NCBI GenBank assembly: GCA_964404255.1
Contig: CAYOJJ010000004.1
Span: forward strand, 1 to 64,000
Direction: 5' to 3'
DNA from: JAFDZW01 sp964404255
GTDB lineage: Bacteria; Bacteroidota; Ignavibacteria; Palsa-1295
DNA length: 64,000 nucleotides
Position numbers and translations under genes: made by a program. Of the stretch, positions 1 through 7,865 are shown piece by piece (positions within the stretch are counted from its first letter, which is position 1; each line of letters begins with the position of its first letter). The notes under the pieces are model-generated. The model was given only the letters and a program-made list of their open reading frames with translations. It was not told the origin of the DNA and ran no database searches.

Positions 1-1732
1 CACCACCGCCGCCCTGCTGATAGCCACCGCCACGGGGTTGGTATCCGCCGCCGCCTTGCTGATAACCACTGCCACGGGGTTGGTATCCACCACCGCCGCC
101 GCCCTGGTTATAGCCTCCGCCACCTTGCTGGTAGCCTTGGTTAGGATTGCGAGTTTGGAAAACCGGTACTACGCGACGTGGCTGGCGTTGTTCATAACCA
201 CCACCGCCTCCCTGCTGATAGCCGCCGCCTTGCTGGTAACCACCACGCTGTTGGTATCCACCGCCCTGCTGGTAGCCGCCGCGTTGTTGGTAGCCACCAC
301 CGCCTTGCTGATAACCGCCGCGCTGCTGGTAACCACCACCACCGCCGCCTTGCTGGTATGGACGACGCTGGAAACCACCGCCGCCACCTTGCTGGTACGG
401 ACGACGCTGGAAGCCACCACCACCGCCACGCTGTTGCTGCGGGCCGCCCCAACGGCTGCGCTGGAAGGCCGCACGCTGCTGCATTTTTTGCATGCGTTTC
501 ATCTTCTTGCGCATTGCCTTGATGCGTTTGCGGCGTTCCTGCTGGGTCTTGGAATTCGGATCTTTGCTTTGAGGAGATTGCTTTCTTGGGGCCTTCTTTG
601 TCGGAACGACCGGGTACCAGTGTACTTCCTCAACTGCAGCCTGAGCCACAGCCGGCTCGGCAATAAACTTTGCCGTATCCGAACCGAAGATCTCGTCGGC
701 GATCAGCTTACCGGCATAGACGCTGGCGGCAAGCGAAGAATGACCAGCTACATAGTCATTAGCAAGATAGACCGGTGCCCCTCCAAGTTTGACCTTCTGA
801 ATATCGCCGGCCTTAAATGGACTGCGTTTTAATACTCCGCTATTCCAACGAATGACCTCCGAGTAATTCATCTCGGGAAGAGCGATATCGAGGGCCTCTT
901 CAAAAACACGCTCGATAACAGCAAAGGTATCGTTATCACCTTTATCGATACATTCTTTACTGGCTTCGGAGCCAAGTTCGAGATAGAAAGAATTCTCTCC
1001 TTTATAGACACCGTGTTTGCGCTTTTTCTGCTCACGGGAAACCCAACGGATAGGAGCCGTGGCATCGGTAGAATAGAGAGTCGAGAAAGCGGCGCTCAAC
1101 TTGATCGTCGAAACACCGAAAATAGCTGCGACCAGCGGTGCGTACTCGACATCGCCAAGCAGTGAACAAAGCTTTTTAATGGTCCTGGAATCCTCTTCAT
1201 GTGGCTGTAACAGCTTCAAGGCCTCAGGTGCCGGAAGAGCAAGTACCAACGTATCGGCAGGAGTAAGTTCACCACGCTGATTCTTTATTTTTAAACTTTT
1301 TTCGGCGACGACCAAATCGCTGATACGGGAGTGGGTACGTACTTTTATACCCGTCATCATAGCTTCGGAAAGCGTCTTAATACCGCCTTCGAGATAATAC
1401 CATTCCGGGGTGACCGATTGGGCCGATGCAATAGCACGCCCATCGAATTCCATGACATTGTTCGGAAGTTTTTTCAGCCGTTCGAGCGCCCCGCGTTCGG
1501 CAAGGATCTTGCGGAGCACATCGCGGCCGGCCAGTTCGATCTTATCGGTAGTATCGGTGCCAAGATCGATCTTTTGAGCGCCGACATCGATCGTTCGATA
1601 GCCAAGGTTACGGGTTGAAGCCCGTCCGCCAAGACCACGGGACCATTCGATCAGTTCGACGTCTTTTCCGGCACGGTGAAGCAAATAGGCAGCAATAAGG
1701 CCAGAGTAGCCGCCGCCGACGATTGTTATCAT
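1..1732 (-). CDS. FAD-dependent oxidoreductase (amine oxidase / protoporphyrinogen oxidase-like) with RGG/YQQ-rich tail, 3' end outside window
   Basis: The frame opens at the ATG at 1730-1732 and stays open for 577 codons to the left edge with no stop, so the C-terminus is missing. The N-terminus begins MITIVGGGYSGLIAAYLL, a Rossmann FAD-binding motif. The second strand ends in an acidic residue (ELIEW) and is followed by GLGGRAST, the GG motif of the flavin amine oxidase / phytoene desaturase / protoporphyrinogen oxidase superfamily. Residues 1 to about 385 look like one complete flavoprotein domain. Then comes a very basic Lys/Arg/Met/Gln helix (about 395-420), and from about 427 a low-complexity tail of repeated YQQGGG, YQQRGG, FQRRPY and YQPRGGG units. 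The tail resembles RNA-binding RGG or prion-like domains, which is not normal for this enzyme family. The substrate cannot be told from sequence. The next gene starts over 370 bases away, so it is probably transcribed from its own promoter. Confidence 0.85.
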   Translation of the reverse strand, partial: MITIVGGGYSGLIAAYLLHRAGKDVELIEWSRGLGGRASTRNLGYRTIDVGAQKIDLGTDTTDKIELAGRDVLRKILAERGALERLKKLPNNVMEFDGRAIASAQSVTPEWYYLEGGIKTLSEAMMTGIKVRTHSRISDLVVAEKSLKIKNQRGELTPADTLVLALPAPEALKLLQPHEEDSRTIKKLCSLLGDVEYAPLVAAIFGVSTIKLSAAFSTLYSTDATAPIRWVSREQKKRKHGVYKGENSFYLELGSEASKECIDKGDNDTFAVIERVFEEALDIALPEMNYSEVIRWNSGVLKRSPFKAGDIQKVKLGGAPVYLANDYVAGHSSLAASVYAGKLIADEIFGSDTAKFIAEPAVAQAAVEEVHWYPVVPTKKAPRKQSPQSKDPNSKTQQERRKRIKAMRKKMKRMQKMQQRAAFQRSRWGGPQQQRGGGGGFQRRPYQQGGGGGFQRRPYQQGGGGGGYQQRGGYQQGGGGYQQRGGYQQGGGYQQRGGYQQGGGYQQGGGGGYEQRQPRRVVPVFQTRNPNQGYQQGGGGYNQGGGGGGYQPRGSGYQQGGGGYQPRGGGYQQGGGG

Positions 1733-2103
1733 GAGTTTCCTTTCAAATAGCTATTAGTAAACGATGTTAGAACCCAACTTTCGTTGTGTGAATCAAATTA
1801 TCATACCAAGCACTGGATCAGGTTAAATTGTAATCGTAGCATCCCATTATCCCCGGCATTAACAAGTGGCAATTGCACAAGGTAAGCGATGAAATATATA
1901 CCGTAGTAATCTTCGTACTTAGTTCATTAGCAATACTAGTATCGGTGAGAAACGACACAATCTTGCTGCTGCTCAGAGGTTCATTTCCTAATCACCTTAG
2001 TCCAGGGTACACAAACTTCGACCCTAAGTATCCATTACCCTCTGGCAAAAGCTATAACCAAAAATGAGTTAGAGATAGTTTCGCCTCCGGAGTACTCTTT
2101 TAG
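1733..2103. other. Intergenic region without recognisable gene
   Basis: About 370 bases lie between the oxidoreductase start and the end of the S41 protease gene. A 64-codon plus-strand frame exists at 1873-2067, but it has no ribosome binding site, no recognisable protein features and no coding-like composition. I see no hairpin with a T-run. The promoter of the oxidoreductase should lie here on the minus strand. Confidence 0.5.
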
Positions 2104-3141
2104 CTATTTATTTAAGAGCCCGATTGCCCGGTCTAAAATTGAATCCTTGGATATGATAGGAGCCGTTGAATTCAGGTGAATACAAATATCGGGAGGAATT
2201 CCTTTACCCTCGTACGAGATATGATTCCTATCCATGACTTTTAGTAAAGAAAGCGAATAACTCCATCCATTGGCCAATTCCCTATCCAAACGCCCTGAAA
2301 AAGAACCGTGAGTAGTATCTCCAAGCTGAGTAACCGTCGGTATCGTTTTCATCATTAATGTAAACCATTCCGCAGCGCTGATAGATTGACGGTCGGTCAA
2401 CAAGACAACCGGTTTATAATAATGCGTTGATGCCGAAGGTGAAATTGAGACCGCTTCGGCAGGCTCGAAGGATTGATGTCCGGGACCGGATTTGAATGCA
2501 GTGTATAATGCAACTTGCTCCTCTTTTGTAAAGTAAGAAGCAATGGTAGTTGCATTATCGACGGTTCCTCCTCCATTGCCTCGTACATCGATAACCATTC
2601 CTTTAGTGAATACTAACTTTGAAATCACGTTCTCAAAATCTTTAGCCCAGCCATAGGTATTGGAATTTTCGTAAAATGTCGGCAGGTAAATATATCCGAT
2701 TGAATCGTTAACGACCCCATATAAAATATTTCCATAGCCTGTTACGGCCGCTGTCGATTTTAAATAATAGGATGAAACATTATGGAAATCAAATGCCACT
2801 GTTTGTTCCGAATAAACAGGGGTACCTGAATAAAAATTAAACTTACCATCGTAGTATCCAAAAATTCCTACATGAGAATCGTGCAATGGTTCGATGAGAG
2901 AATCCAGGTAAAAGAACAGTATTGAATCGGGCATGCCATTATAAATAGCCGGTCGGTATCTGGTATATAACTGTTGCCAATCTACCCCATGCACATCGAA
3001 GAGCGCATAATGAATGTCGAACTCTTTCCAAAATTCCTGGAAGATAGCCGTCGCAGAAGTTGGTGCCGGCTCTGGCAAGAGCAGCGATTCGCATCCTATG
3101 ACGCCAGGCAATAATAGCAGACAGATCAATAATACTCTCAT
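2104..3141 (-). CDS. S41 family peptidase, lipoprotein
   Basis: A secreted serine protease of the S41 (C-terminal processing protease / IRBP-like) family. The start is placed at the ATG at 3139-3141 because it gives a clean lipoprotein signal peptide (MRVLLICLLLLPGVIGC, lipobox VIGC) and sits two bases past the stop of the upstream gene; longer in-frame starts add a charged leader with no signal features. The S41 nucleophile motif appears as TDRQSISAAEW near residue 250, preceded by the GMVIDVRGNGGG strand-turn typical of the fold. No PDZ domain is evident, which fits the S41B type. It is the last gene of an operon with a barrel-like protein (3144-3944) and a lipoprotein (3954-4730). Substrate unknown. 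Confidence 0.85.
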   Translation of the reverse strand: MRVLLICLLLLPGVIGCESLLLPEPAPTSATAIFQEFWKEFDIHYALFDVHGVDWQQLYTRYRPAIYNGMPDSILFFYLDSLIEPLHDSHVGIFGYYDGKFNFYSGTPVYSEQTVAFDFHNVSSYYLKSTAAVTGYGNILYGVVNDSIGYIYLPTFYENSNTYGWAKDFENVISKLVFTKGMVIDVRGNGGGTVDNATTIASYFTKEEQVALYTAFKSGPGHQSFEPAEAVSISPSASTHYYKPVVLLTDRQSISAAEWFTLMMKTIPTVTQLGDTTHGSFSGRLDRELANGWSYSLSLLKVMDRNHISYEGKGIPPDICIHLNSTAPIISKDSILDRAIGLLNK

Positions 3142-3143
3142 GG

Positions 3144-3944
3144 TCAGATTCTCCATCCTACCGTAACGACACCACCTTGAATGAGCCATGCCGTTGTTAA
3201 TCCGTAGCGTTCATACCTGAAATACCGCGACTGATATTCCATCTGCAATAGTATATGATCGGTAGCTGCCAATTCCAATCCTACTGAGGAACGATAGGCC
3301 GTCATAGCTCCAGGAAAAACGATATGAATGTCGCTTCCTTGAAAAATAGTTGTTTCTGTGTGGAAGAAGCCATACCCGGGACGTGCAATAGCTGAAATTA
3401 CAGGCAGGGATATATTTACCCGTGCTTTTAGAGAGGAGGATAGTTCATAGCCCAATAATACAGAAGCCTCAAGCATCGATACACCATCCCAGGTCGATAT
3501 ACCATCTGGCGAATACATATCGTCACCGAAGTATTTGTATCGCTCTATTTTTACGACATTATCAATACTGCCTCCGACTTGTATATCGAATGGCTTATCC
3601 GAGGAAGTAAGTAAAGATTTTAAATAACTATAGTATCCCTCGAATTCAGCAATAGAAGTAGTTCGATGGTTAGGATCGTAACTAAGTGTCGGGGAAAGAA
3701 CTGCAAAACCTCCCGAAACATAAGCTTCCTGGTAGTTATCCGGGTGAGTATATTGATACTTAGCAGCTAGGTGTGTTATAAATCCTTTATATCGCAAGGG
3801 CGATCCGAGCTGATCAAGTGAAATAACATTCTGATAAGACAACCCGGTTATAATACTATGTCTGCCTGAAAGCGAGTCGTTTTCCTGCGCCAGTGCGGAA
3901 ACCGTGCCATAGAATAAAGTAAGAATAATGAATACATATTTCAT
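3144..3944 (-). CDS. Predicted outer membrane protein, unknown function
   Basis: 266 residues with a cleavable signal peptide (MKYVFIILTLFYGTVSALAQ). The mature part is rich in alternating aromatic/polar strands and ends in GGVVTVGWRI, as expected for a small beta-barrel. I do not recognise a named family. The gene is translationally coupled to the S41 protease (stop at 3144-3146, next ATG at 3141) and lies 9 bases downstream of the lipoprotein gene at 3954-4730. The set suggests a small envelope module. The barrel assignment is inferred from composition only. Confidence 0.7.
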   Translation of the reverse strand: MKYVFIILTLFYGTVSALAQENDSLSGRHSIITGLSYQNVISLDQLGSPLRYKGFITHLAAKYQYTHPDNYQEAYVSGGFAVLSPTLSYDPNHRTTSIAEFEGYYSYLKSLLTSSDKPFDIQVGGSIDNVVKIERYKYFGDDMYSPDGISTWDGVSMLEASVLLGYELSSSLKARVNISLPVISAIARPGYGFFHTETTIFQGSDIHIVFPGAMTAYRSSVGLELAATDHILLQMEYQSRYFRYERYGLTTAWLIQGGVVTVGWRI

Positions 3945-3953
3945 GGACTTACC

Positions 3954-4730
3954 TCACTCGGTGAACTTGATGGCCGTATTATCCAGAGAACCGCTTCTGA
4001 AAATATAGGTATTATCATTAAGCGTTTGTGTATTGGTTATAACCGCAGCAACTGTAATATATAGATATGTGCCGGGCAATAGATCCTTTACAAATTGTTC
4101 GTCAAATTCATAAGAACCGGTATTGGGTTGTTTGACGACATACCGATCAAAGTAATCATGAGATTCATCTATTGAGTCTGAGTAGATAGTCAGCAATTCA
4201 ATATAGACCGAATCTGCGCCGTTAAGTTGATACCTTAAAGTGAAAGGTTTTTTAGGCAATACTATTTTTTCTTGATGAGGCGGATAGGTGATAGTAAGTT
4301 CTGGTGGAGCAGCAATCGTAGATAATAGAAGATCGCCTGATAAATTGATTCTCCAACGATAGCTATTATCTACTATCGGAAAAGCATCATAATTTTGCAG
4401 CAATACATCGGTCGTAATAGAATCTCTGAATGGAACCCCATTGACGGTAATATCTGATGGAAAACTTGGCGTATAAGGATCACCCAATGCATTACAGAAC
4501 ATGGCCGTGTTATTATATGCGATTGTAGCTGAATCGATCGATCGGGTTATCTCAAAATAACCGGAGCAATTCAATCCATAAAAATTATCGACAATAATGG
4601 AAAGTGAGGTATTGGGGTATAAATAGAACCTCGAACGCTCCTGCGGATGCGGTTCTTGCGGCCCAACACATGCTTGGATGGTAAAAGCAAGGGTTAGAAG
4701 TGTAAAAAAAGTGTATAAAGGTTTGACCAA
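3954..4730 (-). CDS. Putative lipoprotein, unknown function
   Basis: 258 residues. The N-terminus (MVKPLYTFFTLLTLAFTIQAC) is a lipoprotein signal with lipobox IQAC, so the mature protein is probably anchored in a membrane. An in-frame TAA lies three codons before the start, and the only usable initiation codon ahead of the signal is a TTG at 4728-4730. The mature region is beta-rich and contains YPPHQEKIVLPKKPFTLRY, which looks like an immunoglobulin-like or bacterial surface beta-sandwich, but no family is certain. It is the first gene of the three-gene operon ending in the S41 protease. Confidence 0.65.
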   Translation of the reverse strand: MVKPLYTFFTLLTLAFTIQACVGPQEPHPQERSRFYLYPNTSLSIIVDNFYGLNCSGYFEITRSIDSATIAYNNTAMFCNALGDPYTPSFPSDITVNGVPFRDSITTDVLLQNYDAFPIVDNSYRWRINLSGDLLLSTIAAPPELTITYPPHQEKIVLPKKPFTLRYQLNGADSVYIELLTIYSDSIDESHDYFDRYVVKQPNTGSYEFDEQFVKDLLPGTYLYITVAAVITNTQTLNDNTYIFRSGSLDNTAIKFTE

Positions 4731-4753
4731 ATTCGCTGCTTATAAAAGATATT

Positions 4754-4770
4754 GCTATGCAACGCATAGC
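4754..4770. repeat. Short perfect inverted repeat upstream of the lipoprotein operon
   Basis: GCTATGC-AAC-GCATAGC forms a 7-bp stem with a 3-base loop, 24 bases upstream of the TTG start at 4730 and about 65 bases past the nuoF stop. There is no T-run on either strand, so it is a poor terminator. It could be an operator or a 5' leader hairpin of the operon. Confidence 0.35.
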
Positions 4771-4836
4771 GAAATAGTTCGTTTCACGGATGGTGAACAG
4801 TCAACCTAAATAAACCGGGGTAAAAAAAATTCCAGG

Positions 4837-6192
4837 TTAATTTCTTTCCACTACCGGCACATGGATCTGTACCGGTTCCAGTCCGCCTTCTCTTAATGAG
4901 TGTACTTTATTCGGCGTAAGCGGGGCGCGGTTCTCTGAAACCTTCTTTGCAAATTCTTCGGGAAAACGCTGGATCGTAAACTTCACCGGCCAGGCAGCAG
5001 CTTCACCAAGGGCGCAGATGGTACGACCCTCGATATTCTTTGCAATATCTTCGAGAAGAGTAATATCGGCACTCGATGCCATACCTTTATTTACCCGCTT
5101 AAGGACCTTTTCCATCCAGCCCGTACCTTCGCGGCACGGTGTGCATTGGCCGCAGGATTCGTGATGATAAAATTTCGATATGCGTTGGAGTACTTTCGGG
5201 ATATCGGTATCTTCATCCATGACCATAATACCGCCGGTACCGATCGAACTTCCGACAGCCTTTAAGCTTTCGGCATCCATCTTTACCCCTTCGAGCTGAT
5301 CGCCACGAAGCGGCGGCATGGAGCTGCCTCCGGGGATAACCATTTTGATCTTCTTATTGCCCGGTACGCCCTGAGCATAATTATAGATCATATCGGTAAG
5401 CAGTGTACCGCTCGGTACTTCATACACACCCGGACGATTGACATGGCCGCTAATGCCAAGTAGTAGTGTTCCCGGATGTTTTGGCTCTCCGATCTTCGAG
5501 AATGCTTCGGCACCCATCTTAATAATCGCCGGGACATTGGCAACCGTCTCCACATTATTGATCGTCGTCGGGTACCCCCATAATCCAAAGTTTGCAGGAA
5601 AGGGCGGTTTTACGCGCGGATAACCGCGCTGCCCCTCAAGTGAATTCATAAGGGCAGATTCTTCACCGACGATATAAGCACCGGCGCCCTTATGAACCGT
5701 AATATCGACGGTATAAGCAACACCTTCCCCACTCGGCTTAAAATTATCGCTCATTTTTTCACCGATGAAGCCTTTGGCATACGCATCATCGACTGCCTTT
5801 TGCACCATCTTGATCCAGTGAGCATATTCGCCACGAATATAGACATACGCATGATCGACCTGCATCGCATAGGCGGCGATCAGGATACCTTCGATCATCT
5901 GGTGCGGGTTGAATTCGAATATCTGGCGATCCTTAAAAGAGCCGGGTTCGGATTCATCGCCATTGATGAGTAAAAACTTCTTTTTATCCCGGCCTTTGGG
6001 CATGAACGTCCATTTCAACCCCGTTGGGAACGCCGCTCCGCCTCTGCCACGCAAACCCGATGTTTTTACTTCATTAATAACAGCATCGGGAGACATTGTA
6101 AATGCTTTACCAAGAGCCTCTCGATATCCGCCATTTTTTATATAGACATCGATATCTTTCAGATTTGCAATATCAGGTAAGATCAGTTTCAT
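4837..6192 (-). CDS. nuoF: NADH-quinone oxidoreductase subunit F
   Basis: 451 residues, normal NuoF length. NuoF is the peripheral complex I subunit that binds NADH and FMN and passes electrons to an N3-type 4Fe-4S cluster. Seen here: the FMN-site loop GLRGRGGAAFPTGLKW, the NADH-site GDESEPGSFKDRQ, GAGAYIVGEESALMNSLEG, and the cluster cysteines ESCGQCTPCREGTGW (about residues 345-360) with a fourth cysteine in TICALGEAAAW (about 390). The gene starts 11 bases past the nuoE stop, so the two form an operon. nuoG and the membrane-arm genes are not adjacent. A soluble or hydrogenase-linked diaphorase dimer is an alternative role to complex I, though the 451-residue size is the complex I type. Confidence 0.95.
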   Translation of the reverse strand: MKLILPDIANLKDIDVYIKNGGYREALGKAFTMSPDAVINEVKTSGLRGRGGAAFPTGLKWTFMPKGRDKKKFLLINGDESEPGSFKDRQIFEFNPHQMIEGILIAAYAMQVDHAYVYIRGEYAHWIKMVQKAVDDAYAKGFIGEKMSDNFKPSGEGVAYTVDITVHKGAGAYIVGEESALMNSLEGQRGYPRVKPPFPANFGLWGYPTTINNVETVANVPAIIKMGAEAFSKIGEPKHPGTLLLGISGHVNRPGVYEVPSGTLLTDMIYNYAQGVPGNKKIKMVIPGGSSMPPLRGDQLEGVKMDAESLKAVGSSIGTGGIMVMDEDTDIPKVLQRISKFYHHESCGQCTPCREGTGWMEKVLKRVNKGMASSADITLLEDIAKNIEGRTICALGEAAAWPVKFTIQRFPEEFAKKVSENRAPLTPNKVHSLREGGLEPVQIHVPVVERN

Positions 6193-6203
6193 TGGTGCAG
6201 GAA

Positions 6204-6734
6204 TTAAGCGATAGTAGCGGAAGAATCTGGTAATTGAACGGTTGGCTTCGGAGTGGGTACCGCACCATTAGTCTTTATTTGCGAGAGAATAGAGAGTGCC
6301 TCATCGCTCGAGAGCTTTTCAAAAAAAGTATCACCGACTGCCATCATCGGTGCGCCACCGCAAGCACCCATACATTCTACTTCTTCCAAAGAGAACAGCC
6401 CATCCGACGTACGCTCCATGTGGTTACATCCGAGCGTAGCCTTTACCACTTCGTAAATCTTTTCTCCGCCACGGAGCATGCAACTCACATTCGTGCAGAC
6501 CTGAATGTGGTAGCGCCCCATCGGTTTTTCGAAGAACATGGTATAAAAACTCACTACTCCAAGCACATGGGCCTTAGTACATTCGGCTATACTGGCTGCG
6601 AGTTCCATGGCCTGGTCATCGAGCCAGCCTTGCTTTTCCTGTAATTTCCAAAGGACAGGCAGTAAAATGGCCTGAGGTTTTTGGTAGCGCTTTTTAAGCG
6701 CCTCGAATTCAGCGAGTTCTTGTTCGGTAAGCAT
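6204..6734 (-). CDS. nuoE: NADH-quinone oxidoreductase subunit E
   Basis: 176 residues, thioredoxin-like 2Fe-2S subunit of complex I that partners NuoF. The cluster ligands are visible as CTNVSC and ECMGACGGAP. The N-terminal helical part (QAILLPVLWKLQEKQGWL) is the usual NuoE helical domain. The C-terminal Pro/Thr-rich tail (VPTPKPTVQLPDSS) is a short family-typical extension. The start ATG at 6732-6734 lies only 7 bases after a TATTTTTG promoter-like box, so the message may have a very short leader. Cotranscribed with nuoF. Confidence 0.93.
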   Translation of the reverse strand: MLTEQELAEFEALKKRYQKPQAILLPVLWKLQEKQGWLDDQAMELAASIAECTKAHVLGVVSFYTMFFEKPMGRYHIQVCTNVSCMLRGGEKIYEVVKATLGCNHMERTSDGLFSLEEVECMGACGGAPMMAVGDTFFEKLSSDEALSILSQIKTNGAVPTPKPTVQLPDSSATIA

Positions 6735-6741
6735 AGAGGTG

Positions 6742-6776
6742 CAAAAATACGAGTATTTGCGCCTATTAATTGCAAA
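6742..6776 (-). promoter_or_regulatory. Candidate Bacteroidota-type promoter of nuoEF
   Basis: On the minus strand, TTTG (6773-6776) is followed after 23 bases by TATTTTTG (6742-6749). The second element matches the TAnnTTTG -7 box known from Bacteroides; the first resembles the TTTG -33 box, although the spacing is at the long end. The nuoE ATG follows 7 bases later. The same TATTTTTG octamer precedes the genes at 33340 and 57277. Confidence 0.45.
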
Positions 6777-6814
6777 TACCGGCTCATAAACAAGAAATCA
6801 GCCTGCTTAATGCC

Positions 6815-7600
6815 TTAATGGTTAAGCCGGAATGAGATCGGCAGCGTCCACCAGGTTCCGACAGGCTTTCCATTGAGACGAGCCGGTGTGAACCGGACTT
6901 TCTGCATAGCTTCTATTGCAGAGGTATTAAATATCTCATTATCACTTTTATCGATCCTTACCGATGCTACTTTCCCTGCTTCATCTATAAAAGCAGAAAG
7001 TACGACCTTCCCTTCTATGCTGCTTCGCTTTGCAACTTCCGGATATACAATTAAGCTTTGAATATTCTGGATAGGAACGGGGTCTTCATCGACGGCGATA
7101 AAGGTATCGATAGGAATAGTTCTTTTTGCTGCTGATAGATCTTCGTTCAAGGTAATTGTGCCTTGCACGCTACCCTGTATATCGCTGCCGAGATAAGTAC
7201 CGGTATCGCCGGCTTTTCCGACCGGACTCACCGGGAGGTTTATATCTGGAAGTGTAGGGCTCTCGGCCAGAAGATCGGGTACCGGAATAGGAGTACCAAA
7301 TTTTGGTAGCAAAGCAGCCGAGACCGGCGCCCCTCCTCCTCCAAAAGTATTGTTTGTTGGATTACTTTCTACCGAAGGCGGAGGGAATTCGACGAATCCC
7401 ACTGGAGTAACCTTGAGCTGCCTTGAACTATGTGTAGTATTAGCAAGAGCACTCCAACCAACATACAACCCAAAGATAAAAAGATGAATTATTACTGAAA
7501 TAGTAAAACCTTTACCCGTATTCTTTTTAGCAACATTCTTCAATTCAATGGCGCCATAGGCAGGTGCAGATTCTGATTGCCCGATAATTCCTTTTTTCAT
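6815..7600 (-). CDS. TonB family energy-transducing protein
   Basis: 261 residues. A short cytoplasmic N-terminus is followed by one membrane helix (about 33-52, ISVIIHLFIFGLYVGWSAL), a Pro/Gly-rich periplasmic linker and a C-terminal TonB domain (about 180-261: YPEVAKRSSIEGKVVLSAFI ... AMQKVRFTPARLNGKPVG). This is the TonB topology, used to transmit proton-motive force to outer membrane receptors, of which three are encoded in this window. No exbB or exbD is adjacent. A good Shine-Dalgarno (AAGGAG) lies 6 bases ahead of the ATG. The linker is short and lacks a long Pro-Lys/Pro-Glu run, so a short-reach paralogue is likely. Confidence 0.85.
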   Translation of the reverse strand: MKKGIIGQSESAPAYGAIELKNVAKKNTGKGFTISVIIHLFIFGLYVGWSALANTTHSSRQLKVTPVGFVEFPPPSVESNPTNNTFGGGGAPVSAALLPKFGTPIPVPDLLAESPTLPDINLPVSPVGKAGDTGTYLGSDIQGSVQGTITLNEDLSAAKRTIPIDTFIAVDEDPVPIQNIQSLIVYPEVAKRSSIEGKVVLSAFIDEAGKVASVRIDKSDNEIFNTSAIEAMQKVRFTPARLNGKPVGTWWTLPISFRLNH

Positions 7601-7865
7601 AACTGTCTCCTTTTGTAGATAGTGAAGATAGGAGCTACTACTTCAAAAGGAGTGCCAAATAAAAGTACTAAGAAACAGCTTTTAAGACTAATTTGTAGTT
7701 CTTATTCCTTCGTGTTACCGTGTATTTTTCACGATGTTTGCATATTTCAGTGCTGTTATATACATTCCATTATCTATGCCAGAGGACTTTCTTCGGGAAT
7801 GTATATTTGTTCTATAAAAACTACTAAAGGATACAGTACGAAGACATTCTGTATAACCAAATAAC

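Noticed and set aside
1..480. Repetitive GGYQQ-coding DNA as a CRISPR array or satellite
   Set aside because: Repeat units vary in length, have no spacers, and translate in one uninterrupted frame, so it is protein low complexity.
38..832. 264-codon plus-strand frame with Ala/Leu/Thr-rich repeats
   Set aside because: It is the antisense reading of the Gly/Gln/Tyr-rich tail of the minus-strand oxidoreductase; the low complexity creates open frames on both strands.
1873..2067. 64-codon plus-strand frame in the intergenic region
   Set aside because: No ribosome binding site, no recognisable features, and isolated. Most likely chance.
7622..7864. 80-codon plus-strand frame just upstream of the propeller lipoprotein
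   Set aside because: Cys-rich random-looking sequence with no signal or family. Probably the 5' leader region of the downstream gene.
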